Source: Parcubacteria group bacterium (lineage in GTDB: Bacteria; Patescibacteriota; Minisyncoccia; UBA6257; JACRHW01). From it: 16,838 nucleotides of DNA. The notes beneath the pieces were generated by a model. That model ran no database searches, was not told the DNA's origin, and was given only the letters and a program-made list of their open reading frames with translations. Below, one piece after another: positions 6,027 to 13,125 of this stretch; positions within the stretch are counted from its first letter, which is position 1, and every line of letters starts with the position of its first letter. The stretch covers positions 1-16,838 of the forward strand of contig JACRHX010000060.1 in the NCBI GenBank assembly GCA_016211955.1, given 5' to 3'. A program made the translations under genes and the position numbers.

Positions 6027-6055
6027 AATCTAGCATTCTTCAGCTCATAGGTCAA
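6027..6055 (-). promoter_or_regulatory. Promoter of rpsF-ssb-rpsR
   Basis: Read on the minus strand: TTGACC (6055-6050), 17-bp spacer, TAGATT (6032-6027). With the usual 6-8 bp from -10 to +1, transcription starts at about 6020, almost on the rpsF ATG at 6018-6016. The mRNA would be leaderless or nearly so. The -35 box lies at the edge of the inverted repeat that runs to 6160. Confidence 0.55.
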
Positions 6056-6160
6056 CCCCGTTAGAGGTAACCAAATGAGCTTGTGGATTACAACGTATTT
6101 TTGAATCTATTCTGGCTGGTAAATAGCAAGATGTCTATTTTACCTCTAATGGGGTCAAGC
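6050..6160. repeat. Palindromic intergenic element upstream of rpsF
   Basis: Outer arms CCCCGTTAGAGGTAA (6056-6070) and TTACCTCTAATGGGG (6140-6154) are complementary at 14 of 15 positions, and related sequence extends outward (GTCAA next to one arm, GTCAAG next to the other). An inner hairpin is formed by GGTAAATAG (6118-6126) and CTATTTTACC (6135-6144). No gene is seen in 6019-6217. Confidence 0.7.
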
Positions 6161-6173
6161 AGGGGTTGATAAG

Positions 6174-6195
6174 ACAAAACCCCTTCGAGGGGGTG
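6174..6195 (-). terminator. Intrinsic terminator after the Hsp20 gene
   Basis: Read on the minus strand, a GC-rich CCCC-TCGAA-GGGG hairpin (6192-6180) is followed by TTTTGTC, 25 bp after the hsp20-like stop codon. Confidence 0.7.
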
Positions 6196-6217
6196 TTGTT
6201 TATAGTTCAGAAAGAAG

Positions 6218-6679
6218 TTAGCTACGTTTAATTTTGAGTTTTCGTTCCCCTTTTGCAGCTTTTTTGGGGAGCTTGATCGTAAGGATGCCATTTTTAAAAT
6301 CGGCAATTGCAGAGTCGGAATCAATTTGTTCAGGAAGGATAATACTTCGCGAAAAATTACCCCAGAAAATTTCGCGATAGAAATATTGATCTGAAGCAAC
6401 GTGTGTAATCTTTTTACGAGCACCTTTTATTGTAACCATATCATTTGTAATGCCGACATCGAGATCGTCTTCGTCAATACCTGCGATGGTTGATTGAATA
6501 TAAATATTTTGGTCATCCTGAAAGACGTCTACGGTAAGTTGACCCTCTTCATCTGAATCGGCATGATGTTCGCTTAGTTCTGCGGGAGCTTGACGACGTG
6601 TTCCACGACTAAGCGAAGAACCTGTTTTTGCAAGGACCGTTTCATACGACTCGGCATCATTATATAATTGTTCGTCCAT
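6218..6679 (-). CDS. Small heat shock protein, Hsp20/alpha-crystallin family
   Basis: A 153-residue small heat shock protein, an ATP-independent holdase that keeps unfolding proteins soluble. After a ~45-residue polar, acidic N-terminal arm comes the alpha-crystallin domain (about 46-140): LTVDVFQDDQNIYIQSTIAGID, the DLDVGITNDMVTIKG strand pair, YFYREIFWGNFSRSIILP and the signature A-x-F-K-N-G-I-L-T-I-K-LPK. The C-terminus KLKIKRS resembles the I-x-I/V oligomerisation tail. It lies 12 bp after the PrsW-type gene, so both are probably on one mRNA. A terminator follows. Confidence 0.95.
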   Translation of the reverse strand: MDEQLYNDAESYETVLAKTGSSLSRGTRRQAPAELSEHHADSDEEGQLTVDVFQDDQNIYIQSTIAGIDEDDLDVGITNDMVTIKGARKKITHVASDQYFYREIFWGNFSRSIILPEQIDSDSAIADFKNGILTIKLPKKAAKGERKLKIKRS

Positions 6680-6691
6680 AACAATATTTTT

Positions 6692-7423
6692 TTAATTTAA
6701 ATTAATGGGAAGAGGTTTGCGTTTCAATGTTTCAAAATCTTGGAGGAGAAAGAAGGCTGCAAAGAGGAGAATAGAAGATGTATAGATAAAACTTGCACCT
6801 CCATAGTATATTATAAGATAGTTAAAAAAAGTGTGCAAACCCACAGCAAGTGCAAAACCTTTTATAAGGTGCCTATTGTGTCCATCTCTGATGCTAAGAG
6901 CCCAGTAATAACCAAGGATTCCTGTTGCTAGAGTGTGAAGAAGTGTTGCCCCCATAAATCTTAAGCTTAAGATTTCCACAGCAGGAGAAAGGATTGAAAT
7001 ATTTGCTAGAGTAAACGAATGAATTTCTGGGATGATAGTATATATTTCTCGAAGAGTGAGAAGAATATTTTCTGCTGTTGCAAATCCAAGACTTGCAGTG
7101 ACGGCGTAGATCATTGCATCTACGGGTGCGTCCATGGCCTTATCATGTTCCATAGGAAGTGCGGCAAAGAATTTACATCCTTCCTCGATGGCTGCAGCGA
7201 TAAGAAATGAGAGAAAAAGAATCCACGAAGGATCAAAATTTGAAGCAAGAGGTTTTGAGAGATATGTCTCCAAAAGAACTACTACAGGAGCTATTGCGAT
7301 ACCAGAGATAAAAGTACGTGTTATTTTTGACCACGGTTCTGGATGTACCTCCTCTTTGAGGTAAAAATAAAACCACCCCAACGCGGGCGCACTTCCTAAA
7401 AGAATAGAAAGAAAAAGCACCAT
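6692..7423 (-). CDS. PrsW-family intramembrane metalloprotease
   Basis: A 243-residue multipass membrane protein with about seven or eight hydrophobic segments. It has all the PrsW family motifs: E80-E81-x2-K84 (IEEGCKFF), a D102 segment, GFATAENI (E118, N119), H163 in GATLLHTLATGILGYYW, and GLHTFFN (H197, N201). The Glu/His residues are the expected metal ligands in the membrane. The best-studied PrsW, in Bacillus subtilis, makes the first cut in anti-sigma factor RsiW; no sigma/anti-sigma pair is seen here, so the substrate is unknown. It starts 14 bp after the valS stop and precedes the Hsp20 gene by 12 bp. Confidence 0.93.
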   Translation of the reverse strand: MVLFLSILLGSAPALGWFYFYLKEEVHPEPWSKITRTFISGIAIAPVVVLLETYLSKPLASNFDPSWILFLSFLIAAAIEEGCKFFAALPMEHDKAMDAPVDAMIYAVTASLGFATAENILLTLREIYTIIPEIHSFTLANISILSPAVEILSLRFMGATLLHTLATGILGYYWALSIRDGHNRHLIKGFALAVGLHTFFNYLIIYYGGASFIYTSSILLFAAFFLLQDFETLKRKPLPINLN

Positions 7424-7437
7424 TTAATAATTATACA

Positions 7438-9624
7438 CTATAGAGGCCACTTTTCTATCATCAATATTTTTTTCTCTGCCCTGAGCGAAGTCGAAGGGTT
7501 TTGCGAAAGAGGAAATTCTCGATAGATTACCTCTGTGACAAATGGCATGAATGGGTGGAGAAGTTTTAGGGTTGTTGATAGACAATAAAGAAGTATTTTT
7601 TTTGTGTTTTCTTTTTGTGTTTCATCCTGAAGTTGAGATTTGCTCGCCTCTATATAAATGTCAGCAAGGGTGTGCCACGTGAATTGATAGAGTTCCTGTG
7701 CTGCCTCGTGAAGTTGAAACGTATCAAGGTATTTCGTTGTTTTGAGGATAGTTTCTTCCAGGCCGTTAAGAATGTTTTTGTCGGCATCGGTAATACCTTC
7801 TGGTTTTGTAGTTATATCAACTCCTTCCACACCATTACTTAAAACAAAACGTGCAATATTCCACAATTTGTTTGCGAAGTGTTTCATTCCTTTTATCTTG
7901 TCTTCCGATAAAATCGAGTCAGTTCCTGGTGCGCTGTTAAAAACTAAGGCAAAGCGTAGGGCATCTGCTCCAAATTTTTCGATGAGGTCTAAGGGGTCGG
8001 CGCTATCAGCTTTTGATTTTGATAATTTCTGGCGTTTTTCATCGCGTACTAATCCGTGCAGATAGACTGTTTTAAAAGGGATTTCCCCGACCAGTGCGGT
8101 GGTCATTAAAATCATTCGCGCTACCCAAAAGAATAATATCTCATAGGCCGTTTCCATTACATCTGTTGGATGATATGTTTTTAGATCTTTTGTTTCGTCT
8201 GGCCAACCTAATGTACTAAACGTCCAAAGTCCCGAGGAAAACCATGTGTCTAGTGTGTCAGGATCTTGTTCCCATCCTTCGTCTTTTGGTGGATTTATAT
8301 CGCAGTAGAATTCTTCGCCTTTATACCAAACAGGAATTCTGTGGCCGTACCAGATCTGGCGAGAGATGCACCAGTCGCGTAAGTTATCGATCCAATGAAA
8401 ATAATTGTTTTTAAAACGATTTGGAACTATGTTTATTTGTTCCGAATCTACCACATGCTGCATGAGTTGCTTGAGGGTAACTTCTTGGTTTGTCGCGATG
8501 CCTTGAATAGCAGAATGGGGGATCTTGAAAGATTGATTAACACGAATAAACCACTGAAGTTTTGGTAGTGGTTCGATGACGCCCCCCGTACGCTCTGCGG
8601 TAGCAATGTTGTGCGTGATAGTTTCTTCTTTTTCTAGGAGCTCTTCGGTCTTCAACCAAGCCACAACATCTTCGCGTGCCTCGGCTACTTTCTTGCCTTG
8701 CAATGGCCCTGCCACGGTCATGCGCGCTCGTTCATCGATAACTTGTGACCACCTTAGGTTGTGTCGTTTAGCAATTTCAGCGTCAGTCATGCTATGCGCT
8801 GGTGTGACACCAACTGCGCCCGTTCCAAAATCTTTTTCTACACTGTCGTCGGCAACTATCGTGATATGGAGAGGTGTTCCGCAAAATGTGAGATCATATT
8901 CTTTTCCAACAAATTTTTGATAGCGCGCATCATCGGGATGTACCGCAACGGCGACATCGCCGACTTTTGTTTCTGGGCGTGTGGTGGCAATAGCTATCGG
9001 AAAATCTTTTGAGTATTTAAATGTATAGAGATTTGCCGGTTGTTCTTTGTAAACGATTTCATCGTCAGAGATCGTTGTTTGCCCTTTAGGGTCCCAATTC
9101 ACAATACGAAAATCTCGTTGGATGAGCCCTAGGTCGTAGAGACGCTTGAACGCTTCGTTTACTGCGTGGTTACGTTTTTCATCTAGCGTAAAAGCCTCTC
9201 GACTCCAGTCGCAAGAAGAACCCATGGCGCGCATTTGTCCCGTCATGATAGCCCTGTGTTCAGCTACAAACATATCGATGCGCCTAAGTAGTTCATCGCG
9301 TCCCAAATCGTATCGATTTTTATCCTCTTTTTTTAAGATTTCTTTTTCTACTCGTGTTTGTGTTGCGATGGCGGCGTGATCGGTGCCAGGTATCCACAAC
9401 GCACGGTATCCTTGCATTCGTCGCCATCGAATGAAAATATCTTCAATTGTGAGAAATAATGCATGACCTGCGTGGAGGATGCCGGTAGCATTTGGAGGAG
9501 GCATTATGATTGTGTAGGGGGTACCTGATTGGTTAGGAAGATTGTCAGGATTAAAATACCCCGACTCCTCCCAGAGCTTGTATATTTCTTTTTCGTGTAA
9601 ATTTGGATCGTAAGTTTTTTCCAT
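7438..9624 (-). CDS. valS: Valine--tRNA ligase
   Basis: A 728-residue class Ia synthetase that charges tRNA-Val and edits threonyl-tRNA-Val. Visible: MPPPNATGILHAGHA with the HIGH-type motif HAGH (51-54), the GTDHAAIATQ block, the editing domain with ATTRPET and GTGAVGVTPAHS, DWCISRQIWYGHRIPVW, the DTWFSSGLW block, and the KMSKS-type loop KLSKSKAD (533-540). An anticodon-binding helical domain follows. The protein ends shortly after it and lacks the ~100-residue C-terminal coiled-coil tRNA arm found in most bacterial ValRS (usually about 850-950 residues). Residues ~709-717 (NPSTSLRAE) are encoded by a dispersed palindromic repeat inserted in frame. Confidence 0.97.
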   Translation of the reverse strand: MEKTYDPNLHEKEIYKLWEESGYFNPDNLPNQSGTPYTIIMPPPNATGILHAGHALFLTIEDIFIRWRRMQGYRALWIPGTDHAAIATQTRVEKEILKKEDKNRYDLGRDELLRRIDMFVAEHRAIMTGQMRAMGSSCDWSREAFTLDEKRNHAVNEAFKRLYDLGLIQRDFRIVNWDPKGQTTISDDEIVYKEQPANLYTFKYSKDFPIAIATTRPETKVGDVAVAVHPDDARYQKFVGKEYDLTFCGTPLHITIVADDSVEKDFGTGAVGVTPAHSMTDAEIAKRHNLRWSQVIDERARMTVAGPLQGKKVAEAREDVVAWLKTEELLEKEETITHNIATAERTGGVIEPLPKLQWFIRVNQSFKIPHSAIQGIATNQEVTLKQLMQHVVDSEQINIVPNRFKNNYFHWIDNLRDWCISRQIWYGHRIPVWYKGEEFYCDINPPKDEGWEQDPDTLDTWFSSGLWTFSTLGWPDETKDLKTYHPTDVMETAYEILFFWVARMILMTTALVGEIPFKTVYLHGLVRDEKRQKLSKSKADSADPLDLIEKFGADALRFALVFNSAPGTDSILSEDKIKGMKHFANKLWNIARFVLSNGVEGVDITTKPEGITDADKNILNGLEETILKTTKYLDTFQLHEAAQELYQFTWHTLADIYIEASKSQLQDETQKENTKKILLYCLSTTLKLLHPFMPFVTEVIYREFPLSQNPSTSLRAEKKILMIEKWPL
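7479..7498. repeat. Palindromic repeat unit inside valS
   Basis: CCCTGAGCGAAGTCGAAGGG is the exact reverse complement of 4485-4504 upstream of the E2-like gene. In valS it is read in frame as PSTSLRA, just before the conserved-looking end IEKWPL. Confidence 0.8.
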
Positions 9625-9632
9625 AAAATATC

Positions 9633-9727
9633 GTCATCCTGAATCCGCCAGTCGGCGGGTGAAGGATCTCCTGTTTTCAGGTTTTACTTTAGGTCTTGAG
9701 ATCCTTCGGCTGATACCTCAGGATGAC
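9633..9727. repeat. Nested palindromic element between tsaD and valS
   Basis: Outer arms GTCATCCTGA (9633-9642) and TCAGGATGAC (9718-9727) are a perfect 10-bp inverted repeat. Inner arms GAAGGATCTC (9661-9670) and GAGATCCTTC (9698-9707) are also perfect, and CCGCC/GGCGG (9645-9649, 9654-9658) forms a small side hairpin. The element fills the 125-bp gap between tsaD and valS. It may form an RNA structure on their common transcript. Confidence 0.8.
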
Positions 9728-9749
9728 ATGAGAAACTTTATACTTTAGT

Positions 9750-10829
9750 TTACAGACTCAAGTTAGATTGAGCAACTATTCTGCGTTTCTTTTTTTGGAG
9801 GGTGTTGATATATGCGCTTGCTCCGATCATCGCGGCATTGTCGGTGATCACATTGCGCGCAGGTGGAATAAATGCGACCCCCTCTTTTTTACACGCTTTT
9901 TTGAATGCGCCTGCAAGGGATTTGTTTGCAGCAACACCACCTCCAATAAGCACCATCTGTGCGCCATGTTCTTTTACGGCTCGCATAGTTTTTTGTAGTA
10001 GGGTTTCGATGGCGGCGGCTTGAAACGAGGCAGCAATATTGTTGCGTTGTTCTGTTGAAATAACGAAAGGTGTATTTATTTCATGGTGTGTCATGTCGCG
10101 AAGGTGATAGAGTACAGAAGTTTTAAGGCCGGAAAAGCTAAAGTCGTAATTTTTTTGATCAAGCATGGGACGGGGAAATTGGATTGAGGTGGGGTCACCT
10201 GTTTTTGCGGCACGTTCCACTTCAGGGCCTCCGGGATAGGGAAGTTGTAGCATGCGGGCTACCTTGTCGTACGCCTCACCAACAGCGTCGTCTCGGGTCT
10301 CACCAATTTTTTTCCATTTCGTGAGCGACGTCATAAGGAGAAGCATGGTGTGTCCGCCACTCACAATGAGGCCTATTGCAGGAAAGTTTACGTTTTTTTT
10401 ATTTCCAAAGAGAAAACTATAAAGATGGCCTTCGAGGTGGTTTGCTCCAAGAAGCGGTTTTTTATATTCCTTTGCAAGCTCTTTTGCGAAATTAATCCCT
10501 GTCCAAAGTGCCGGCTCAAGACCTGGCCCAACAGTAACGGCAACCATGTCTACTTGTTTCATCAATGCTTTGATTTTTTGTGTATCTTGTATTCCCTGAG
10601 CTTGTCGAAGGGTTACCTTATTTGTCAGTCTTTTTAATAAGATTGGTAAATTTTTAATATGTTCTCTTTTTGCTAAGTTGGGAACGACGCCTCCGAAAGG
10701 TCTATGAATTTTTATTTGTGAGGAGACAAGGTTTGCATGTATGACAAATGAAGGAAGCTTGTCTCCCTTTGCCCCAATAAGCGCAATTGAGGTTTCATCA
10801 CAACTTGTTTCTATGGCCAAGATGTTCAT
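9750..10829 (-). CDS. tsaD: tRNA N6-threonylcarbamoyladenosine synthase, TsaD
   Basis: A 359-residue member of the Kae1/TsaD family, which transfers threonylcarbamoyl to A37 of ANN-decoding tRNAs with TsaB and TsaE. Visible: ETSCDETS at the N-terminus, the metal-binding NHLEGH, GLIVSGGHT, the phosphate-binding region GEAYDKVARML-x-PYPGGP, FSFSGLKTSV, LIGGGVAANKSL and the C-terminal DNAAMIGA. Residues ~73-87 (TLRQAQG and neighbours) look like an insertion between the ENLP-x-LL helix and the VAVTVGPGLEPALW strand. They are encoded by the palindromic repeat at 10594-10612. TsaB and TsaE are not in the window. Confidence 0.97.
   Translation of the reverse strand: MNILAIETSCDETSIALIGAKGDKLPSFVIHANLVSSQIKIHRPFGGVVPNLAKREHIKNLPILLKRLTNKVTLRQAQGIQDTQKIKALMKQVDMVAVTVGPGLEPALWTGINFAKELAKEYKKPLLGANHLEGHLYSFLFGNKKNVNFPAIGLIVSGGHTMLLLMTSLTKWKKIGETRDDAVGEAYDKVARMLQLPYPGGPEVERAAKTGDPTSIQFPRPMLDQKNYDFSFSGLKTSVLYHLRDMTHHEINTPFVISTEQRNNIAASFQAAAIETLLQKTMRAVKEHGAQMVLIGGGVAANKSLAGAFKKACKKEGVAFIPPARNVITDNAAMIGASAYINTLQKKKRRIVAQSNLSL
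10594..10612. repeat. Palindromic repeat unit inside tsaD
   Basis: CCCTGAGCTTGTCGAAGGG shares CCTGAGCTTGTCGAA with 4449-4463. It is read on the minus strand in frame as TLRQAQG. Confidence 0.8.
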
Positions 10830-10830
10830 A

Positions 10831-10859
10831 TTGTCTTGTCTTTTGTTTCACAGTATCAT
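10831..10859 (+). promoter_or_regulatory. Putative promoter of the 10868 gene, near-leaderless
   Basis: TTGTCT (10831-10836), 17-bp spacer, TATCAT (10854-10859). Transcription would start at about 10866, only 2 nt before the ATG at 10868, and no Shine-Dalgarno is visible. Confidence 0.45.
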
Positions 10860-10867
10860 ATAGCTAT

Positions 10868-11788
10868 ATGGCACAAGAATCAACTTTAGGAAATACATCG
10901 CTTTCTGAGCTCTTACAGCTTAAAGCGCAATATGATTTACAAAAAAACATTCTCTTCAGGACCGCAGTAATTGGTCAGCTTCTAGGGAAGGATGATCTTG
11001 GATTTGTAGGTATCGATGGAAAAGAGTACCCCATCCCAGCCTATGAAGATATTGAAAAAAAGATTAAGGAACAGGAGGAGATGTTTACTAAAAAAGCGGG
11101 AGAGGGTTTTGTAAAACTCCTTCTCGTGCCTGTTGGTATGCGCCTCGGTGTACTTATTGAAAAATACAAACAGGTGCTTCTTACACATCTAAGAGAGGGT
11201 GCTCTTTTGGCGACAAAGAGAACGCCTGACGATCAAGACGAACCCATTGAGCTTGATGGTGATAAGCCTATTTGGGTGTGGGATGGTTTTGTAGAGTCTG
11301 ACACAAATGATCTTCTTCTTTATTACCCACAGGAATTTTCTGTGCAGAATCATGGTGGGAAGACAAAACGTCAACTTCTTGCTGATGGTCATGGATGGAA
11401 CGTACTTCTTATCGAGTATCTCCCCAACATTCCAAGAGAAGGAAAGGGTGAAAACATCAATGGAAGAAAACAGGTAGAAGCAGGCAAGAGTCCTAGAGAA
11501 TATTTGAAGACAATGCAGTCAGACCCATCCTACATGCACGAGAGAGGGTTTTCTATCGAGGATCAGCTTGTGTATTCCATTACTCACATGGAGGAGACGA
11601 ATCAGATTATGAATGATTGGGAGGGGAATGGGAGTAGTGCCTTTCAGCTCGGTGCCTACATGACTGATGGAGATAGCATCCCCGTTGTGTCTTATGGTCG
11701 TGGATATATACGCGCAGGCATTGTTCGCCTCGCCGCAGATTTCCACGGGCCGATATATGGAACGCGCACCGAAGTACAGATTTTTTAG
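10868..11788 (+). CDS. Unrecognised soluble protein, 306 aa
   Basis: No family recognised. No signal peptide or membrane segment is seen. The N-terminal ~100 residues are charged and helical with a likely coiled coil (AYEDIEKKIKEQEEMFTKK). The middle has a conserved-looking block with DKPIWVWDGFVESD and LLLYYPQEFS, then DGHGWNVLLIEYLPNIPREG. The C-terminal third ends in a Gly/aromatic-rich beta region (SYGRGYIRAGIVRL) and TRTEVQIF. ATG 10868 was chosen because the promoter-like hexamers sit just upstream and the open frame before it overlaps the tsaD start on the other strand. The stop TAG (11786-11788) shares its last base with a possible GTG start of the next gene, so the two probably form an operon. 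Confidence 0.8.
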   Translation: MAQESTLGNTSLSELLQLKAQYDLQKNILFRTAVIGQLLGKDDLGFVGIDGKEYPIPAYEDIEKKIKEQEEMFTKKAGEGFVKLLLVPVGMRLGVLIEKYKQVLLTHLREGALLATKRTPDDQDEPIELDGDKPIWVWDGFVESDTNDLLLYYPQEFSVQNHGGKTKRQLLADGHGWNVLLIEYLPNIPREGKGENINGRKQVEAGKSPREYLKTMQSDPSYMHERGFSIEDQLVYSITHMEETNQIMNDWEGNGSSAFQLGAYMTDGDSIPVVSYGRGYIRAGIVRLAADFHGPIYGTRTEVQIF

Positions 11789-11793
11789 TGTTT

Positions 11794-12846
11794 ATGAAAA
11801 AAATAACGGAACCGTACGCAAGAAAAATCGTTGAGAGGTCTATGGCAACGTTTGGTCTTCAGAAAGATATGGAGACAGATCCAGTACAAATACAATCTCT
11901 GCTCAAAGAAATGAAACTCGACGACTTCGAAACTGTTTTCCCTCCCATGAGGGAATTTTTTGTAGCAGTTGTTGTTGCGTCACAACCATTGGGGCCCATG
12001 TTTAAAAGCATAGAAGAGGGATTAGTAAACAAACATCCTGCGGTTGTTGAATTTTTAGAACTAGCCCTTTCTAGGGGGTGGTTGGGGCAATCAGAGAAGA
12101 TTTATAAATCCGCGCATATCACTTTTCTTCTTGAGGCACTTGTTGCGGCCATGTGTAATAATCACAGCTTTTTTGTAGAGGTACAAGATCATTATAAGAA
12201 AAAAGAAAAGGGGTACGGTATAGACTCAAGGCACTTGTTTGGTACCTTTAGGAGGGTATTAAATATTTCGCATAGTTTATTTGACGCACTCAAGGCATTG
12301 TCTGTTGATCCCGCAATGATTTATTTTCGGATCGAGCGTGGGTTAGGAAGGTTCAAGGTTGATAAAAATGATTTACGAGATTTATATAAAAAAGGTGATT
12401 TAAATTATTTAGAGTATAGGCTTTTGTCTTTTACAGATACAAAAAATAGGAACCGTTTGCTTGAATTATTGCAAATTAACGTTTATGAAGCCGCTATTAC
12501 AGAATATGATAATGGGTTCAGAGCAAACTCTACTTGTGCCTATGTCTTTAATGAAGATATTTCTAAGAATCCTCCACAAATAGAATTCCAAGAAAGAAAT
12601 ATTATTCCCGATGGGGATGTTGGATATGCTTATTATGATGCAGTGCAGACTCAGAATAATATGTTTCCCGTTTTTATGCTTAGTCAGGAGATGACAAGTC
12701 TCTATATTGCTTGGAACATGGCTTTTGTATTGGGGAATATGGGTGATCAAGATTTTTTATTTCCTAAACTCTTGATCCCCTCCTTGATAAATGGAAAAAG
12801 TGAAAATACGGGGGGTGAGAACCATTTCTCTTTGGCTTGCTGTTAA
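11794..12846 (+). CDS. Unrecognised helical protein, 350 aa (possibly truncated by frameshift)
   Basis: No family recognised. Largely alpha-helical and soluble, with blocks such as FPPMREFFVAVVVASQPLGP, HPAVVEFLELALSRGWLG and the acidic FNEDISKNPPQIEFQE. It starts 5 bp after the previous stop (ATG 11794; GTG 11788 is an alternative), so it is very probably cotranscribed. The last ~13 residues (from the G-run at 12810-12815 on) look unlike the rest, and the +1 frame continues as an open frame to 13069. A one-base slip at the six Gs would give a single 424-residue protein, so the true end is uncertain. Confidence 0.7.
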   Translation: MKKITEPYARKIVERSMATFGLQKDMETDPVQIQSLLKEMKLDDFETVFPPMREFFVAVVVASQPLGPMFKSIEEGLVNKHPAVVEFLELALSRGWLGQSEKIYKSAHITFLLEALVAAMCNNHSFFVEVQDHYKKKEKGYGIDSRHLFGTFRRVLNISHSLFDALKALSVDPAMIYFRIERGLGRFKVDKNDLRDLYKKGDLNYLEYRLLSFTDTKNRNRLLELLQINVYEAAITEYDNGFRANSTCAYVFNEDISKNPPQIEFQERNIIPDGDVGYAYYDAVQTQNNMFPVFMLSQEMTSLYIAWNMAFVLGNMGDQDFLFPKLLIPSLINGKSENTGGENHFSLACC

Positions 12847-13069
12847 TCAATTTTTGTTCAGAAGATGTGAAGAGGTTAAAATAAATACTGGTCCAACAAA
12901 CAAGGAGGAGATGGCAACGGCGTGGGGAGAAATTAATAAAAAATATGCTTTTGCTTTGGCTAAACAAGAAATTCATGAGAATTCAAGAGAGATTACACAA
13001 CACTATCGTCGGTTTTTCTCAAGACCAATCTATCATTTTTTGAAACTCATCATAACCTTTTTTCGTTAG
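12791..13069 (+). CDS. Unrecognised 92-aa frame, overlapping gene or C-terminus of the preceding protein
   Basis: The frame overlaps the previous gene by 56 bp in the +1 frame. It could be an independent gene from ATG 12791 (no Shine-Dalgarno seen), or the real C-terminus of the 11794 gene joined through the G6 run at 12810-12815. The sequence is helical and basic, with WLAVNQFLFRRCEEVK, WGEINKKYAFALAKQEI and a hydrophobic end YHFLKLIITFFR. A terminator follows at 13096. I favour the joined reading because the residues from SLWLAVNQF on continue the helical style of the upstream protein. Confidence 0.55.
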   Translation: MEKVKIRGVRTISLWLAVNQFLFRRCEEVKINTGPTNKEEMATAWGEINKKYAFALAKQEIHENSREITQHYRRFFSRPIYHFLKLIITFFR

Positions 13070-13095
13070 ATATACTAATCTGGTTTTTGAAAGAT

Positions 13096-13122
13096 AAAAA
13101 CCGCCCATCTTGAGCGGTTTTT
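13096..13122. terminator. Bidirectional terminator between convergent genes
   Basis: AAAAACCGC (13096-13104) and GCGGTTTTT (13114-13122) form a 9-bp stem with A- and T-runs on both sides. It serves the + strand genes ending at 13069 and the - strand SET gene ending at 13126. Confidence 0.85.
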
Positions 13123-13125
13123 GGT

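Noticed and set aside
12466..12750. Minus-strand frame opposite the 11794 gene
   Set aside because: Shadow of the + strand gene, with no ribosome site or family likeness.
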